DNA of 60,000 nt from Lineus longissimus (Eukaryota; Nemertea; Pilidiophora; Heteronemertea; Lineidae): contig NC_088309.1 of assembly GCF_910592395.1 (NCBI RefSeq), positions 28,462,599-28,522,598 of the forward strand, in the 5' to 3' direction. Position 1 is the stretch's first letter. The number at the start of each line of letters is the position of its first letter. Below the pieces are notes generated by a model that searched no databases, was not told the DNA's origin, and saw nothing but the letters and a program-made list of their open reading frames with translations. A program made the position numbers and the translations under genes. Below are positions 25,373 through 38,876 of this stretch, one piece after another.

Positions 25373-25745
25373 ATGCAATTTCTCCCAGGTACCATATCTC
25401 CTTGGTGTAGATCTCCATCAAAGCTGTCGGCATACATACAACCAAAACCAACAAATCCGCGATGGCCAAGTTTGTCAAGAAATAATTGGTTGTGTTGCGC
25501 ATATCCTTGTTTTTACAAATCACGATCACGACCAGGGAGTTTCCTGTCACTCCACAGGTGAAGATGAAGATGTAAAAAGCTGTCGGTATCAACCAAAGAT
25601 ACAATGGGATTTCCATGACTTGCTGTTGTTGGTCTGAGTCCACCAATGACCCATTAGTACCGTGTGTCCCGTTCAGATTAGTTTCGTTCAACAAAGACAC
25701 GTTATCACTGGTATAATCCATGGTAATATTGATATTCATAGTCAA
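25373..25745 (-). CDS. Class A GPCR, first coding exon (N-terminus to TM2), copy A; partial gene
   Basis: Encodes an extracellular N-terminus with several N-glycosylation sequons (NIT, NVS, NET, NGT, NGS), then TM1 with the GNSLVVIVI motif (class A GN..V), intracellular loop 1 (KNKDMRNTTNYF), TM2 with NLAIADLLVL (the conserved LxxxD) and the start of TM3 ending at the conserved cysteine (WYLGEIACK). The combination MRNTTNYF, LAIADLLV and WYLGE resembles invertebrate neuropeptide receptors of the orexin/allatotropin or RFamide-receptor type; the ligand is not determined. The exon ends in the Cys codon (T|GTAAGT, phase 1 donor at 25367-25372). The start may be at 25745 or at the internal Met at 25721, which aligns with copy B. 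No exon for TM3-TM7 was found in the window. Confidence 0.8.
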
Positions 25746-28167
25746 AAATATCTTTTGAAACTAGAATATGTGGATCCAAAAAGACAAACAATTGCAGCTG
25801 AGAAAGTTAGGATATGACTATCATCCACGACACCACGATATATGATAGCCCATACACTTTATATAATGGTCAACATCAAAGAGTAACTCAAAGTACAAAA
25901 TAGGTTGTTTGAGTTATAAGGTAAGTACAGTAACTCCAACACTTTCTTCATCAACAAGTGTTGAATACCAGTATAAGAGTAGTGCTTGCAAGTCATGAAG
26001 ACTGAAGTATCCACAGGGTTTATATCAACCTAAAGTTAGCAAACATACATAGTCATCAGAGATATATCCATCTGTCGCCATCGCTGAGTTTAACTTAAGG
26101 ATAAAGTGCATGAAAGCAATCCAATTCTGTCTTGATATTTCTCAGTTCCTTAAAAAGCCTTTGATGTTTAGTAAGCTATTGGAATGTAAGCATCCTGGTA
26201 GAGAAGTGAAGGAGACATTAGAAGATCCTTCCACCCAGACTGAATCCAGATTTCGTTACTTGGGTCCAAGGTTTCTAAGTGACGGTGAACGAACCACTGC
26301 TCCCCACCATCCGATCCCATTGGTTTTATGCTCAGTATCATTCAGCCTCGACACTAGTCAAACACCTGTTAATCCGATAATCCTCGTACCTAGGCAACCG
26401 ATACAGCATAAAATAGCAGACAGTTATTACTTGTATTGACATTGATCGATGTAGCTTGCTACTAGGAGAGATAATCATGAGCAGCAGTGTCAGAGATGAC
26501 ACCGCCTGCAATAAGCTGCCTGGAGGACACGTGACAGATTATCGGGGAGAGGCGGAGGGGTCTGCGTGGTGAGCAACTTTCACCCATGGCTTAAAGCGCA
26601 GCACATTAAAACCAAATCCCCCTGATATCGAATAAGACGATATGGTATTCAACCTACACATGCGCTGGAGCTGAAAGCCATTAAGTTGAAGGTATTGTGA
26701 CCATCGAAAGTATGTTTACCTCGACGGGAGAAGCAAACTGCCGTATGTTCCCCACGATAGCTCGGAGCTAAAGATAAAACAAATGTTAGGTGACTAATGC
26801 TTTAATGGGGGCCCAAGGCAGTCGTTTTGGGGTCAACTTTCTCCCACACGGATTGGCAACAGAAATGAATAGACTGATGCTAAAATTAGATATCATAATG
26901 GTCGGGGTAATAACCTAGGCTGGACTTAGGATATACCGATAAGATTCTTTCGAGATTCCCAAGCCGAAAATCCTGATAGCATTCTCATACGATTGTCAGT
27001 TTTAATGCACATTAACATGTATATTTGTTGCAAGATTCTTTTTTGTAAGAGTTTTAGTTAAGATCTTGGGGACCAGGAGGACAAACTTCTCCATATTTTT
27101 TAAACGATGGTTGAATGATGAATATGGACAGCAATATGAAGGTCATATAGTTGACTTCATTTCACTCATTCATTTCACAAATTGATTGCGATGCAAGTTC
27201 AGATAAAGGAAAACATTTATCGATTTTTTTTTCGATTTATCAATTAGCGCTAACAGAAACCGTTACTACTGTTGCGCGTGGGAGTTCAATATTGCCATCA
27301 GTCAACAGCGACAAAATCGGAAAAAAATGCGTCCAACTCTTCGTAAACACGCAAAGATTCGGAAGCGAAGTATGATGATCTGCATGTTTTTATAGGTTGA
27401 TTTTTGCCCACCATTAGCTCCATTATGGCCCCACATAGCGAAAGGCAGACCGAGGACCATTCAATTAGTGGTGCACAGACATTTCAATTAGCCGTGGATA
27501 GACTTGATTCGTCCTGAGTGGTTATCAATGGGAGGATGATTAGAAAGGGCAGAGGATATCGACTTCGTTAGGTTACAGGTTCTCGAGGATTATTCAAGGT
27601 CATATCGTGAGATTAGGAGCCTTTTTTCACCAGTCTTTTCACAAGTCTCTATCGAGATAAATGCATTCCTTGGGACTTTCTTCTAGAGGACAGCAAGTGC
27701 CGGAGCTTGCATTTATCCAGTCATCACACAAATCTAATTTGATGGTGACATGGGTATATTTTGTAGGTTCAAAGTGTACAACCGCACATATGTTGCTCCG
27801 TTATACATATATTTCCTAATGCCAGCTAACAGTCCGACCAATTACTAGTTTTCGTCTAGACCGTCGATGTTTATCCCACTCAGAAAAAACCCCAGGAAGC
27901 CTAAAGGGTAACACCTTGATTAGCTCTTCTCTATTGACTAAATCAGCAATGTATCACGCAGATCTTGATCAGATTGGACAAGATGATATATCTATATATG
28001 TACATCTGTTCACTTGATTGGCAACATCGTTCGGAGAAAGTGACAATGCCACTTTACGGCTTGAAATAGGTTTTTTGTACTATAACAACTACGCATTTCT
28101 AAACGAAAAAAGTGGCGTCTACGTTGACGTCATGGTTTAGAATCTAGCCTTTTAAGCTTAGTTTATA
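25746..28167. other. Upstream of GPCR copy A; no supported gene
   Basis: The part next to 25745 should hold the 5'UTR and promoter of the minus-strand GPCR exon, but I see no decisive core-promoter motif. A plus-strand ORF at 26110-26439 has no coding features. A short GC-richer frame from ATG at 26477 to a GTGAGC donor-like site is possible but unsupported. Confidence 0.4.
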
Positions 28168-28558
28168 CAGTAAATCTGAATAGCATTCCGCGAAGTTACT
28201 ATTTATAGCTCACAAGGTCATTTGCATAAGATATTGATGACGTTTTAGTCACGTGACAGTCGGACATCGACACTAATTTCTACGCATTTGAGCTTATTTC
28301 AAAGTCAATTATCTTTGACCCTGCATTGTTTTTAGCATGAATGATACCATAGAGTCAGAGAGAGAAATATTCAGAACAATTATGTAGTATTTCCAACACT
28401 CGGACATGTGCCAGATTAAATCTAACTGCCCAAGTTAGAAAGCCTGAATCCATTACGAAACCGCATGTTTGTCCGACATTGCCTGTAATTCAGCGATGGG
28501 GAAATAGAGGGCAGCAGCTGCAGTGACGTCATCTTCGCGGAATGCTATTATTACACTA
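28168..28558. mobile_element. TA-flanked MITE (mariner-like), about 391 bp
   Basis: A perfect 17-bp inverted repeat (AATAGCATTCCGCGAAG) lies at 28179-28195 and, inverted, at 28533-28549. Outside it the ends continue as imperfect repeats reading CAGTAAAT on the left and, in reverse complement, TAGTGTAAT on the right. Both sides then abut TA (28166-28167 and 28559-28560). TA target duplication and CAGT-like tips suit Tc1/mariner elements. There is no transposase ORF, so it is non-autonomous. The interior carries a CRE-type palindrome TGACGTCA near the right end and GTCACGTGAC near 28243. The exact outer ends are inferred. Confidence 0.65.
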
Positions 28559-28860
28559 TACGTACCAAAATGAAACGTTACTCATCTCCAGGCTGCAAAG
28601 TTTAAAACCTTTTTGGGTCAATAACCTACACCACCCACGACTTGCAATCTAAAACGCAACCTACGGACCTGATAAGAATGTTTTATTCCATTGATGTAAC
28701 AATCGGACAAGAAACATTCATTTTCTGCATTCTGTTCGACACCGATTTTGTGGTGAAAGTAAATCTTTTTCGCTAAAAGATGTATCTGTGTCGGCTACGT
28801 TTGAACATGATATGATGGCAAAACTTCATTTCACTGGGGCTTTGGATGCCGATATTCAAG

Positions 28861-29032
28861 CCTCATTCTGCCTGTCCGTGTTGTTTCAACTGGAAGTCAC
28901 TGGGTGCATTCACATCTATACACTGCTGATAAGTTGTATAATGAACGAGAAATGCCAGACCGGCCGGCTCCTCGAGTGTTCGTACAACACCTGCGAGCAG
29001 TCGCAATTGCTGATGGCGTACAAATGTTAAAG
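28861..29032 (+). CDS. Possible internal coding exon, unknown product
   Basis: A plus-strand frame without an early ATG is open from 28811 to a strong splice donor (AAAG|GTAAGA, GT at 29033). It translates to a non-repetitive, well-mixed sequence containing VRVVSTGSHWVHSHLYT, ADKLYNEREMPDRPAPRVF and VQHLRAVAIADGVQMLK. A 3' splice site after ATTCAAG (exon from 28861) is only one option; GGAAG near 28890 is another. The protein is not recognised. It could be an exon of a host gene or of a domesticated or resident transposon. No neighbouring exons were found. The antisense ORF over the same bases is judged a shadow. Confidence 0.4.
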
Positions 29033-29040
29033 GTAAGATA

Positions 29041-32000
29041 GCGTGATTTTAGATTCTTGCCAAAACGGTAATGTTGAAATTTACATACACTTCTAGGAAT
29101 TTTCAAATTCAAGTTAGTTTTTCTGATTTTTGGACGAACTGAGTAGGCCTAAGTATTTGTTTAAAGGTTAACGCAACTGGCCAAAGCAAATGAGAGGAGC
29201 TATCAGTAGTCGTGATCACGTGATGTGACGTCACCGCGGTATCCTCCTTGAGAAGAGCGTGGGCTTGTAGCGGTCCATTATTAAAAGCCAGTCCATTAGT
29301 GAGCCACAGGGGTCTATCAAGAATGGTTCGTAACTATGGTATCTGCTGATTTCAGGGTTGGCCCGAAGTTCATGGACACATTAGCGTCATCACGGTGTCC
29401 GATCAAAAACAAAACCTTTTCATTCGTACGCAATATCGCTCATGCATAGCTAATTTTGGTTGTCGTATTCGCAGTTAATCTAGCAAATGGAAGGGGTGGC
29501 GGGTGATAACATACGCTGTTACCCCTGCTGACTGCCTGCACAACTGCAAAAGTAATCACCACGATGAGTTATTGATGAGCGAATTCGTGTAGGAATAATA
29601 TAATGTTGTCTTTGATCGGAAACTGTGTTAATAGACTGAAGTCTCTCAACCGTAAGATGTCCACTTCTTGTCAGTGTCACATTCCTTCAGTGACATTGGC
29701 CGTACAGTTGAGCTGCTATCTGACATATGTTTTATACATGAAGGTGTAAACATATACATATCTGACGATCTCTTTTAGCTTCCGTCGTCTGCGTCCCATT
29801 GATATTGGTATGACACCCTAAGCTTCCTATCCATGTATAATGGGGTTGGTAATTAGTCACGAGAATCTCTTTTGGATTAAGTAGGACAGGTCTAGTGACG
29901 GTGATTTATAGAACACCTCCTCTCGATCCATCAACGATCCTAAATGATTCAGGTTTGACTCTACGTTTTACTGCAGTCTCCTATATATCTGACATAACAC
30001 CTTCCAACAAGAAAAACTTCTAAATAATTGAAGTAACATAATGATCACACATGCTACGGGAAAACATTACCCAGTGTAAAGAATGCTGAGCGTTAAGTCG
30101 TCAACTTTTTCTTCTCGTTATTTTATTGGCCCGCTAAGAAGATGCGTCGAGTGGAAATTAACTCGCTAATTTAGAGCCTTGCCCTCCAGACACGTCAGGT
30201 AGAAGGTAATTGAGCAGTTTTTATTGTTGTCGCTAAGAAGTCAGAAAAAAGTGTTCTTTTGAAAGTCAAAGAAGTCTGATATATTTTTTCAAGGGCTTGC
30301 CATCTGCTGTGTTTGTAGACTTATCAAATTACTGGGTTTTAAGTTCCCAGTTCTGTCAGACATCAAGGTCACATGGAGGAAACGTAAGTAACATACTAGA
30401 GATTAAAGGTGACATTGATTCTATTCTTCGACAAAGACTAGTTCAACAATCTTCTGAAATATGTAGGCGATATGTTGCCCAATAGATTCCGAATTTAGAC
30501 TATTCATACTCTGATCAACAAGACTTTATGAAATAGCAGCAAAAGCTTATTGACATTTAGGCACATCTCATTAAATTTTTCTTAAAGAATCATGATGTTG
30601 ATAATATCACTTTTTGTTCAAAAACAAATCACATAATAACCTGAGTTAGATATAATTACTTTAAAAATTATTCGTACACTTTTGTAAGTCCTACGCATCT
30701 CTATCTAGCATTATCATATCATCTGAAGATGATTTGTAACCACGCACTGCAGACTGCATTAATCATGCTTTAATAATTCAATATAAAAGGGTATTAGACA
30801 TCTATAAGATTTACTTCCATTCCGCTACCCAAAGCCCTCCAGAGGTAAAGGCGTTATGACAGAGGATATCATGCATAAGCATCGAACCTGTTTGCAAATG
30901 TTTTAGAGAAAGCCACATCTCATTCTGATAAGTGCAGGACATATAGCCTACAGATTATTTCTTAAATTATATCAAAAGCCTGTGTTCTGTTTTGAAGATG
31001 AGACAACTTTGTGTAATTCAAAACGTTAATTGTACATATATATATATATGTTTATTTCGTACTAGGTACAATCAGAGGTGCATGGTGTTGAAATATATAC
31101 AGTGCTGTAACAAGTTTGACAAAATATCGATACAAAATGAGGACATATAATTTAGTTGTACATGAGGCACTCCAGCGGTAGAATCCCATCAACCGAGGAA
31201 GTCACCTAAAGTGCAAGATGTGCTGGAAGCTAATTTGAGTAAACCTTTCAAACATTTACAAAGATTTACCTTGAGTTCAAGGAAGAATCTGTGATCGTTC
31301 ACTTCCTACATAATCTTCTTTGCATGAACATCTCGACAAGGAAAATTAGATTTATTCATAGCAGTATTCAAGATGTGAAGTCGGTTTGATTGTCGGCTAA
31401 TTATCAGCAGATTTGAATCTGAAAGGAAAGGAAGCCAGCGGATGATGATAAAGCTGTCAACAGGTTGTATGAAACTCATCCTGGAGACTAAGCAAAGTCT
31501 TTCACTTTCAGGCTAACTGACTACGTTACACTAAACGTGGTTTAAACAACCCTGTCTTTGTGTGAGGTGGTAGGGGGCATCCTTGACTAACATGCCATAC
31601 CAGTCGCTACTATATACAACTCGAATTTTTAGTTCCAGCCTCACCCGAAATCCACCTTCGTTCGTTTAAACTGACAATGGCGGGAAAAAGGGGATCTATG
31701 GGGGTGGTGGCTTTGGTCTTTGGGTGAGGGATTCTCCCTGGCAGGAGGTTCATATTGCCGTATACGTGATGAACATAAAGTGCGTTCAGGTCGTAGTGGC
31801 AAAGGTGACTGCCTTCATCGTCAACATGCACCAATATGATAAGCGTTAGCATTGGCATGATTTATGGCCATCTGGTAAATTGACAAATATAGGACACCAA
31901 TATTTGATTAGTCGCCGTTCATTGTATAAATCTGTTGGTTATGGTATACTTAGAGAGCTTCTTGCCCTTTCTCGTTCGTTCACGTTACCTGGCCTAGCCG

Positions 32001-34295
32001 AGTTAACATTTCTACGAGTGCAAGAAACCCGGGCGAGAAAACAATTGTCTTAGAGCAAACTGGTAAGGAGAGACCATGCGACGATAACAAACAGTCATTG
32101 GCTGCGGTTTTTCTCGATGATGTCATTCGATCTTTTGTCACCAATTATCCTTATTTTAGGCCACCGCTTTGCAGTTAAGATAATGTTAGCTTCTATACGT
32201 ATATGTATATTATCAACTCTGCAAAGCCCTCGAAACAAATACCGAATCGATCGTGTCCATGAGAATGAACAGACAGAAGATGAACTTAGAGAGTGTTTGA
32301 AACTTCACAGCCACATCCCGCAAATCACATTACGTTCCTCGGCAGGTTTCATCAACACCGTACTGTATACACAATGTTGATATCGCCGCCAGTTTACTTC
32401 TCCCAAGACAAATTGCACGACATAAATATCTAGCCTTACCCCCATAATGGTAGTAGAGGGACCAATGCAACGGGCTTTTGCTGTCAATTAAATTCTACGA
32501 AATTATGAATAATTGCTTTCAGGTACTCTCGTGTGACAGTTACTGCTGGATATTGTATTTTGCAAGACAATAACCTGCCTCATAACTGAATCAAAGTTTT
32601 GATTGTTTGAGTGCCTGATCTAACAAAACTTTTCACGAGGGGCCTTGGAAAATTAATTCATGTTAGAATCATAAGCGTAACTACTGGGTTGGCAGTCCAG
32701 AAAACAATGTCTGATGTGCGATGAATATGCAAGTGTTTAAATTAAGAGGGGCGAATAGGAAAATATCTGGCGTTGGAATACCAACATCCTGAATCTCATG
32801 GCCTATATACTCCCTCTAAACATAGCCGGGTGATGCCAAAACCTGGGTGGTCAAGCCCTCTCGGGCAGGTATTTGACATTATCATATTTGGACACAATAA
32901 AGTTAATTGTCTTCCCGTTCCTGAACCAAAACTAAACATGCTTGTCACTCGGAAGTTGTAATTTCCTGGTCTGCATCTCGCTATTGGATTTCAATCAATT
33001 ATTGCACGCAGTGTGGGCATTGAGAGTGTAAATACTGGAAGAAAACCTGGTTTAAATCTTCTTTTTTAATCCGGGCGTAGGAATTATCAGGAAATCGTAC
33101 GAACAGTTCATCACACTTGACAGTATTCTTGGTTCTAAGAAATGCTTTAACATATTGCATGCAGCATCGAAGCATATATAGACTGGTCACTATACATGTA
33201 GTTACTAAAGATCAGCGATGTCTTGACACAATAACTATCAGTCCACGATGATACTCAATGATGTTTTCCAGCTTAGAAACTATGATCAATATCGAGACAA
33301 ATAAGTTCTTTTTGGCAAGCAAGCAGACTGTTGATTGACGTCATCGACATCGCGTAAAGATTTCATGACCCGTCTGCTCTAGCTACGGTGCACTTTCAAG
33401 CATATAATCAATAATCATCAATGATTGATGTACCCTTCGTTACCCTCAACGGTGCTTAACATTTTTATAGAAATTGACAAAGAGCATATTTAAGCTACAG
33501 ACTAGTTTATAATTAATCCCGTGGAAGTTAGCTAGTTTACTACGCAGTCAATTACCTTCGACAAACTCACATTTTCGAAACAAGCTTAAAAATACATCTT
33601 TTTTTTTTCGCCTGGATTACACTTTTTAACTGTCAGCCTCCGCGAATGAGAGGCATGTGGTGGTGTGGCTTTGAGGATGTAAAAGGTAACCATGCTCCCT
33701 TATCGTTTTCATAACCTTAACAAAAGAATCAAGAAACGCAAAATATTGTATCCTATAATCTTCGGAGTTGATATTCACCTTTTGGGTACTGACGAAAAAA
33801 CCCAAACAGAACGGAGAACAACGCACAATTTTCGTAGCTGAAACTATGAAGCTTCTAATGGTGGCTGCCGAAAGTCATTTGGACCAAATACCATTACGTC
33901 CGTGACCTTGAGAAAAACTCCTTATTGTCTATCTAGCAAACTAACTGAAATAATTCGAGCTGTTCAGATATTCGAGGATTTTTAATACGGAAAATTTGCT
34001 ATCTTTGTATCATCCTTTCAATGGCGACAAATGAATGTGATGGCTTCTGGCCATGGAAGCACAATGAACGACAATGCCTTTCTTTGTGAAGTGGTTGTTG
34101 CCAGTACGTCCGCATACTTTTTTCACAATCCAAATAACGATATTCCTTCTTCTCTATTTGTTCACTATGAATTCGTAAGCATAGCTGCCAGAATGTGATG
34201 GAGGAAAACTTTCTCTTGATAAGAAACGTTCGCATTCCTCTTATGACCTTAAAGTATATTTGATTGCAGTAGAAATCTCTTGACTTCGTTAGTTA
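29041..34295. other. No supported gene
   Basis: Short ORFs only. Around 29205-29235 palindromes cluster (GTGATCACGTGA, then GTGACGTCAC), resembling E-box/CRE sites, but no promoter can be tied to them. A short TA microsatellite lies at about 31037-31051. An 82-codon minus ORF at 31610-31858 has no recognisable domain. Confidence 0.45.
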
Positions 34296-34482
34296 CTGAT
34301 GATGTTTCTTCATTTTGAGCGGAAAAAAAAGTGAAAAAAATATTTAGACTCAGAAATTTTTTCATCCTTCAGAGTTGAACTTTTTTCATAAGTTAAAAAT
34401 TCTGAAAAATTTTCAAAGCCAACATTTTTTGGGGCTGATGATGTTTCTTCATTTTGAGCAGAAAAAAAAGTGAAAAAAATAT
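34296..34482. repeat. 48-bp direct repeat pair
   Basis: CTGATGATGTTTCTTCATTT followed by GAGC and an A-rich run is present at 34296-34343 and again at 34435-34482, with one difference in 48 bp. The copies are 139 bp apart. The intervening 91 bp is A/T-rich and partly self-complementary (TCAGAAATTTTTTCA against TCTGAAAAATTTTCA). The near-identity implies a recent local duplication. There is no element type I can name. Confidence 0.75.
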
Positions 34483-34631
34483 GGGAACGCTACGATACCT
34501 AATCGAACTCATCTCATCAATGTACATCACATTTAATCAAAGACTGGATTCCTGTAATTACCTACATCGCTCCAATGTTATATGCATAGGATATGAAGCT
34601 TGACTTAGTATATGTTAAATTAATAGTGTTT

Positions 34632-34850
34632 GATAGATAGATAGATAGATACTTTATTCGTGACATGTCACAGATAAATACACAGGACAATTATAATTGG
34701 TGTGAACATAAGCAAAGAATGGTGCAAACAAAAAACAACAAAACACACAACATAAAAACCTATACCGCACACAGGAGAAATCAGGTGAGAAATAATGATA
34801 TTATAATAATTTCATCAAGAGGTTCATCACATCAGCGGTTTAACTACTGA
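34632..34850 (-). mobile_element. 3' end of a LINE with (TATC)n tail
   Basis: On the plus strand five GATA units (34632-34651) are followed by CTTTATTCGTGACATGTCAC. Read on the minus strand this is GTGACATGTCACGAATAAAG followed by TATC repeats. That is the typical terminus of several invertebrate LINE families, with a polyadenylation-like AATAAAG abutting a tetranucleotide tail. The preceding roughly 200 bp would be LINE 3'UTR; no reverse transcriptase remains, so the insertion is 5'-truncated. The right boundary is approximate. Confidence 0.55.
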
Positions 34851-37800
34851 TCAAGTTTATTTAGTATAATGTTACTTACTTGTCATAAGGGGACACGTAG
34901 CTTGACTGAACATATGTGAAACCAATAGCAGGGGAATAACTCATTTGTAATTTTATTCAGTAGAGTGTATTTTGAACATGTTCAAAGTTGCATGTCACTA
35001 GACATCTAATGTACATCCAGCTGACATCCAATCAATTGAAGAGGGATTGAGTGCTGCAGGGAATTTGAATAAGGGCTAGCATGCCATACACCAATCGTAA
35101 TAATTCAAGTGGCACCTGAAAGACATTCGATTAAGGATAGTGATTTTAACAGGTTCATGATATTATGTGATAAGTCATTACTATACGAACATTTTTCACA
35201 GCAAAAACTGGCCTGGAGGTGGCGATTAATGTACTTGGCAATTGGCCCCACTAAATTATCAGTCATTTTTCACACATATCAAAATTTTCATTCATCCTGA
35301 CTCATCCTGGAGAATTAAACTGACTATAACTCTTCCTCGTGCTGACACATTTACTTGATAAATCGATCGTAAGATAAAATTTCAATCAAAGTGAGGTTAC
35401 GTAATTCTCCATTTTCATTATCAGAAGCAAACAAATGGATGTAACACAACTCGAGTAAGAGCAACCCACGTTCATGGTCTTCACATTGCACTGAATTGTG
35501 GTCGTCAGAAACAACGAGCTATTTGGATCGTTGACTTAGAAACTGTGTTCGCGGAGAATGTTTCTTGATATGATATGATATAACAGATGGCAAGTCGTTC
35601 TCCGTTTCCAATTATAATCATCTTAGCAACTAAGTCCCATTCGCAGTGCTAAGGGGCTTTGCGATCTCGGAACTTTGTGAGTCAAAATGAGTGTAATTGG
35701 AAAAGTAATCTGACTTCGACATTTTAACTGTTGTGGCAAGTAAGACAAAAAGCCTCTTTCAGAATCTGTGAATCTGTTTTGATTAGTGATTAAATCAGGA
35801 AGAAACCAGGCAGAATCGACATAGAAAAAAACCTCCAACATTTCGGCTTGACGATACTACCGTAGTGCTGGTGCGTCATGTGCATGATCAGATATCCCCT
35901 CGGACCAAACAACGGCGGCTATACAGAACCAGTTCATCACCATCAACATCCGAGCGTCGAAACACTTTGTGATAAGACGGCGTTGATAGTTATATCAGCC
36001 TTTCATAGCAAATCAAAGTCATCCCTTCGGGCGTTGTCCCAAAAGCTGTTTGCACCCTCTCCTAAACACAAAGTAGAAATAAAAAACCTTGGAGGCGCTC
36101 AGCCACTTGGCCTAGCTTTCATCCTTGTTTAAAATGTACATAACGTTCAAACGTTGTTGACAGTTTTCCAGCACGTATTTAAGAAATGCCCTTAGCACTA
36201 TTCATGGCTGTGAAAAATGCCTAACTTGACAAGAGCAAGGAAAGGTTAAAGATTAAGACGAGCAGCAATAAGGGTTGGCACTGGAGTCTTGGAGATATGG
36301 CGTCCTAAAGATAATCAAAGGTTTCCTCTCCTTTGTTGATGCGTTGATTCTTCACAAAAACCTGCTAGTCTATGTTATCATTAGTATCATAGAGTTACAT
36401 TGCCTCTGTTCTTTATTCGATAATAGGCAGTATTTCGTTTGATGCCTCAAAGTAGGTGAGATAAATTGAACTAAGCTCACTGACACTGACTAGCTCATTA
36501 ACCAATCAGGTCACGAATCCCATCAACAGCCTGACATAAATAAGAGAACATCTCTGCTTAAGCCTAATTAGCCATATCTTCTGTCTCGGTGAACCCAGAT
36601 CAAATCTGTCACAGAAAACCAACAAAATGTTTATCAAATTAAGCCAAAATTCAGTTATTCACATCACTCTCGGGCATCTCAAGTCAACTCAGTTCATTAT
36701 CTCCATACGTGCACAACGTTGATTCCAAATTTAATCTAGTCGACCATTTGTTGGTGAAAAAACAATTTTTGTAACCAGATTATTGTCAGCACGATATCGG
36801 ATTAGCACAGATTTAAAGTGGCAGTGTCAGTGCCACTATCGGTGCGTGCACATCAGTTTTAATAAAATATCGGCGGCATCTTTGTGTTATTTTATGAGAA
36901 CTATTAACACCAATGTATTCTCCAAGAATAAACCAACTTCGAACAGACAAAGGAATCAGCTTTATGTCAGAAATTTCACCGGTACACTCATCTGAAATCA
37001 GCCAACCACTACACTGATACATTTCAGGCCAGTTGATAGTACAGAGTGGAACTGGGCAAGCTTTGAAAACGTGACCTTCTGATCAATTATAAGTTGTACG
37101 TTCTCCTGGAAAACAGCTTTAGCAAGAGATTGCCAATCAAGAAGAACGAGTCGGCAGAGACCAATTTCGTTTTAACCCAGATGTCAGTCGATGTTGCAAT
37201 AATCATCAACAAATTGCTTTTAGCGAATATTGCCCTTGCACGATGGCTTGTTCTGGTTGCAACGTAGGACTTCTTCCCCTTTTAAGTGCAGCAGAGATGA
37301 CGAATGAAAGGAGGTTTTTTGGGCTTGTTTGCCCAACCTCTTACAGAAAGTCACTCACAGAATACTCTCAAAGGAAAGCAATTAGAGTTTTCTTATTTGA
37401 ACTGATGACAGTGGTTCATCACTCCGGTGTAAGTCCAAATTGGATGTTGTGCTGGCAATGGGCTGCTATTTTGCAGGGATGATATATTTATATTGAACTG
37501 ACCTGACAGTATGAGATTTTAAGTATTCTTGCTTATAATCAGAATGCGGATACCGAACAGCAACATCATAACGGTGAAACAATAAGCTTCTGTGCAAGTC
37601 GTGCAATCTTCTCAATGAAATAGGATGTCTTCAGCTTTCTTGGTGAACCTGTTATGTCACGATATGTTGGCCTCCATCTCCTTCGTTCTAGGATTCTCTT
37701 GTGAGCCTTAAACAACATTTGACCCGATAAAGTCTGTATCACGGAGCCAGCAGGCCGCTCCTTCAGTGGCTAGGCAGAATTCAAATGAGGTCTCCATCAC

Positions 37801-38876
37801 AGTTCATTACAGAATTCCACCCCAGGACTACTCTCATGATGAAGGTAGCACACTCAAATGACGAGCAGATACGTATGAACACCTTCGAGTGGAAAGGCAG
37901 CCATATTAGCCTTGCAAATGGTTGCATAAGTAAGGTTAATAGGGAGATTTAGCCATCAGATGACAACATTAATATCCATATATTGCATTTTATATACTGA
38001 TCACCTGACTGTTCCACCAGGCTTGCTGACAACATTATCTGAGAGGAGGCGAACCTACCACAATTTATTTGGTAGATGCAGGGGTAAAGGTGAGGAAGAA
38101 GCCGGGATATGAAATGGGTAAGGTAAGAGGTAAGGGTATACAGTGAAGTCAGAGTTGGCAGTCATTCCAACGAGATGTTCCTTTAATGGTCAATGCGTAA
38201 GAATGTTGACGGAAAAAATGACCCAACGTGCTGCAGGCTGCAATAACGATTGAATTGTTCAGGTACCTTTGAAGTTCAATTGAATCATGGCGGCGACCTT
38301 AATCTGTCCAATCAATATCAATTAACCTGCTTCATAACTTATTACTTTACTTCGAAATTGATTCAATTATTCAATCTTTGTAATACAACACACCCGGTCG
38401 TCAATTTGAACTTTTCTCGAGAGAGTAGACCTTAAATCCGCACCAGATACACCGAATGTGGGTTAATTATTGAAAGCTAAGCTGACCCATCACAGATCAT
38501 GATTTTTTACAAGGTTGCAGGTCAGCGACGTTGCTGTTAGACCCAAATGGAAGAATCCATAAGCATGTTGCGGCAAGGTTCCTTCGTAACAAGCATGCAA
38601 GCTGTTTACCTGTGCAATTCCTCTTTCAAAAGAGGACTTCTTCAGTACAAGTAAAAGTGGTCGTTTTGATGAAGTTAGCTCTTCTGTTGGAAACCGCAAC
38701 AAAATATGATGAGTTGAAATAAGAGATGATAAAACTGCTAAATGAGATTCCAAAATGAGATGATTACTGTAAAAGGATGCTGACATCACTCCGGAGCAGA
38801 CTATCTATCCTTTTAAGTGAAAAATTCACTAGATACAAGAAATCCAACAGTTCTATTGCAAAACCATTAGGCCGAA
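34851..38876. other. No supported gene
   Basis: No coding exon is supported. A 7-bp perfect hairpin (AGTGGCA, 7-nt loop, TGCCACT) sits near 36817-36837. The remaining ORFs of up to 99 codons lack features and often overlap antisense ORFs. Confidence 0.45.

Noticed and set aside
26477-26570. Possible short first exon starting MSSSVRDD with a GTGAGC donor
   Set aside because: Only about 31 codons, with no recognised sequence and no partner exon.
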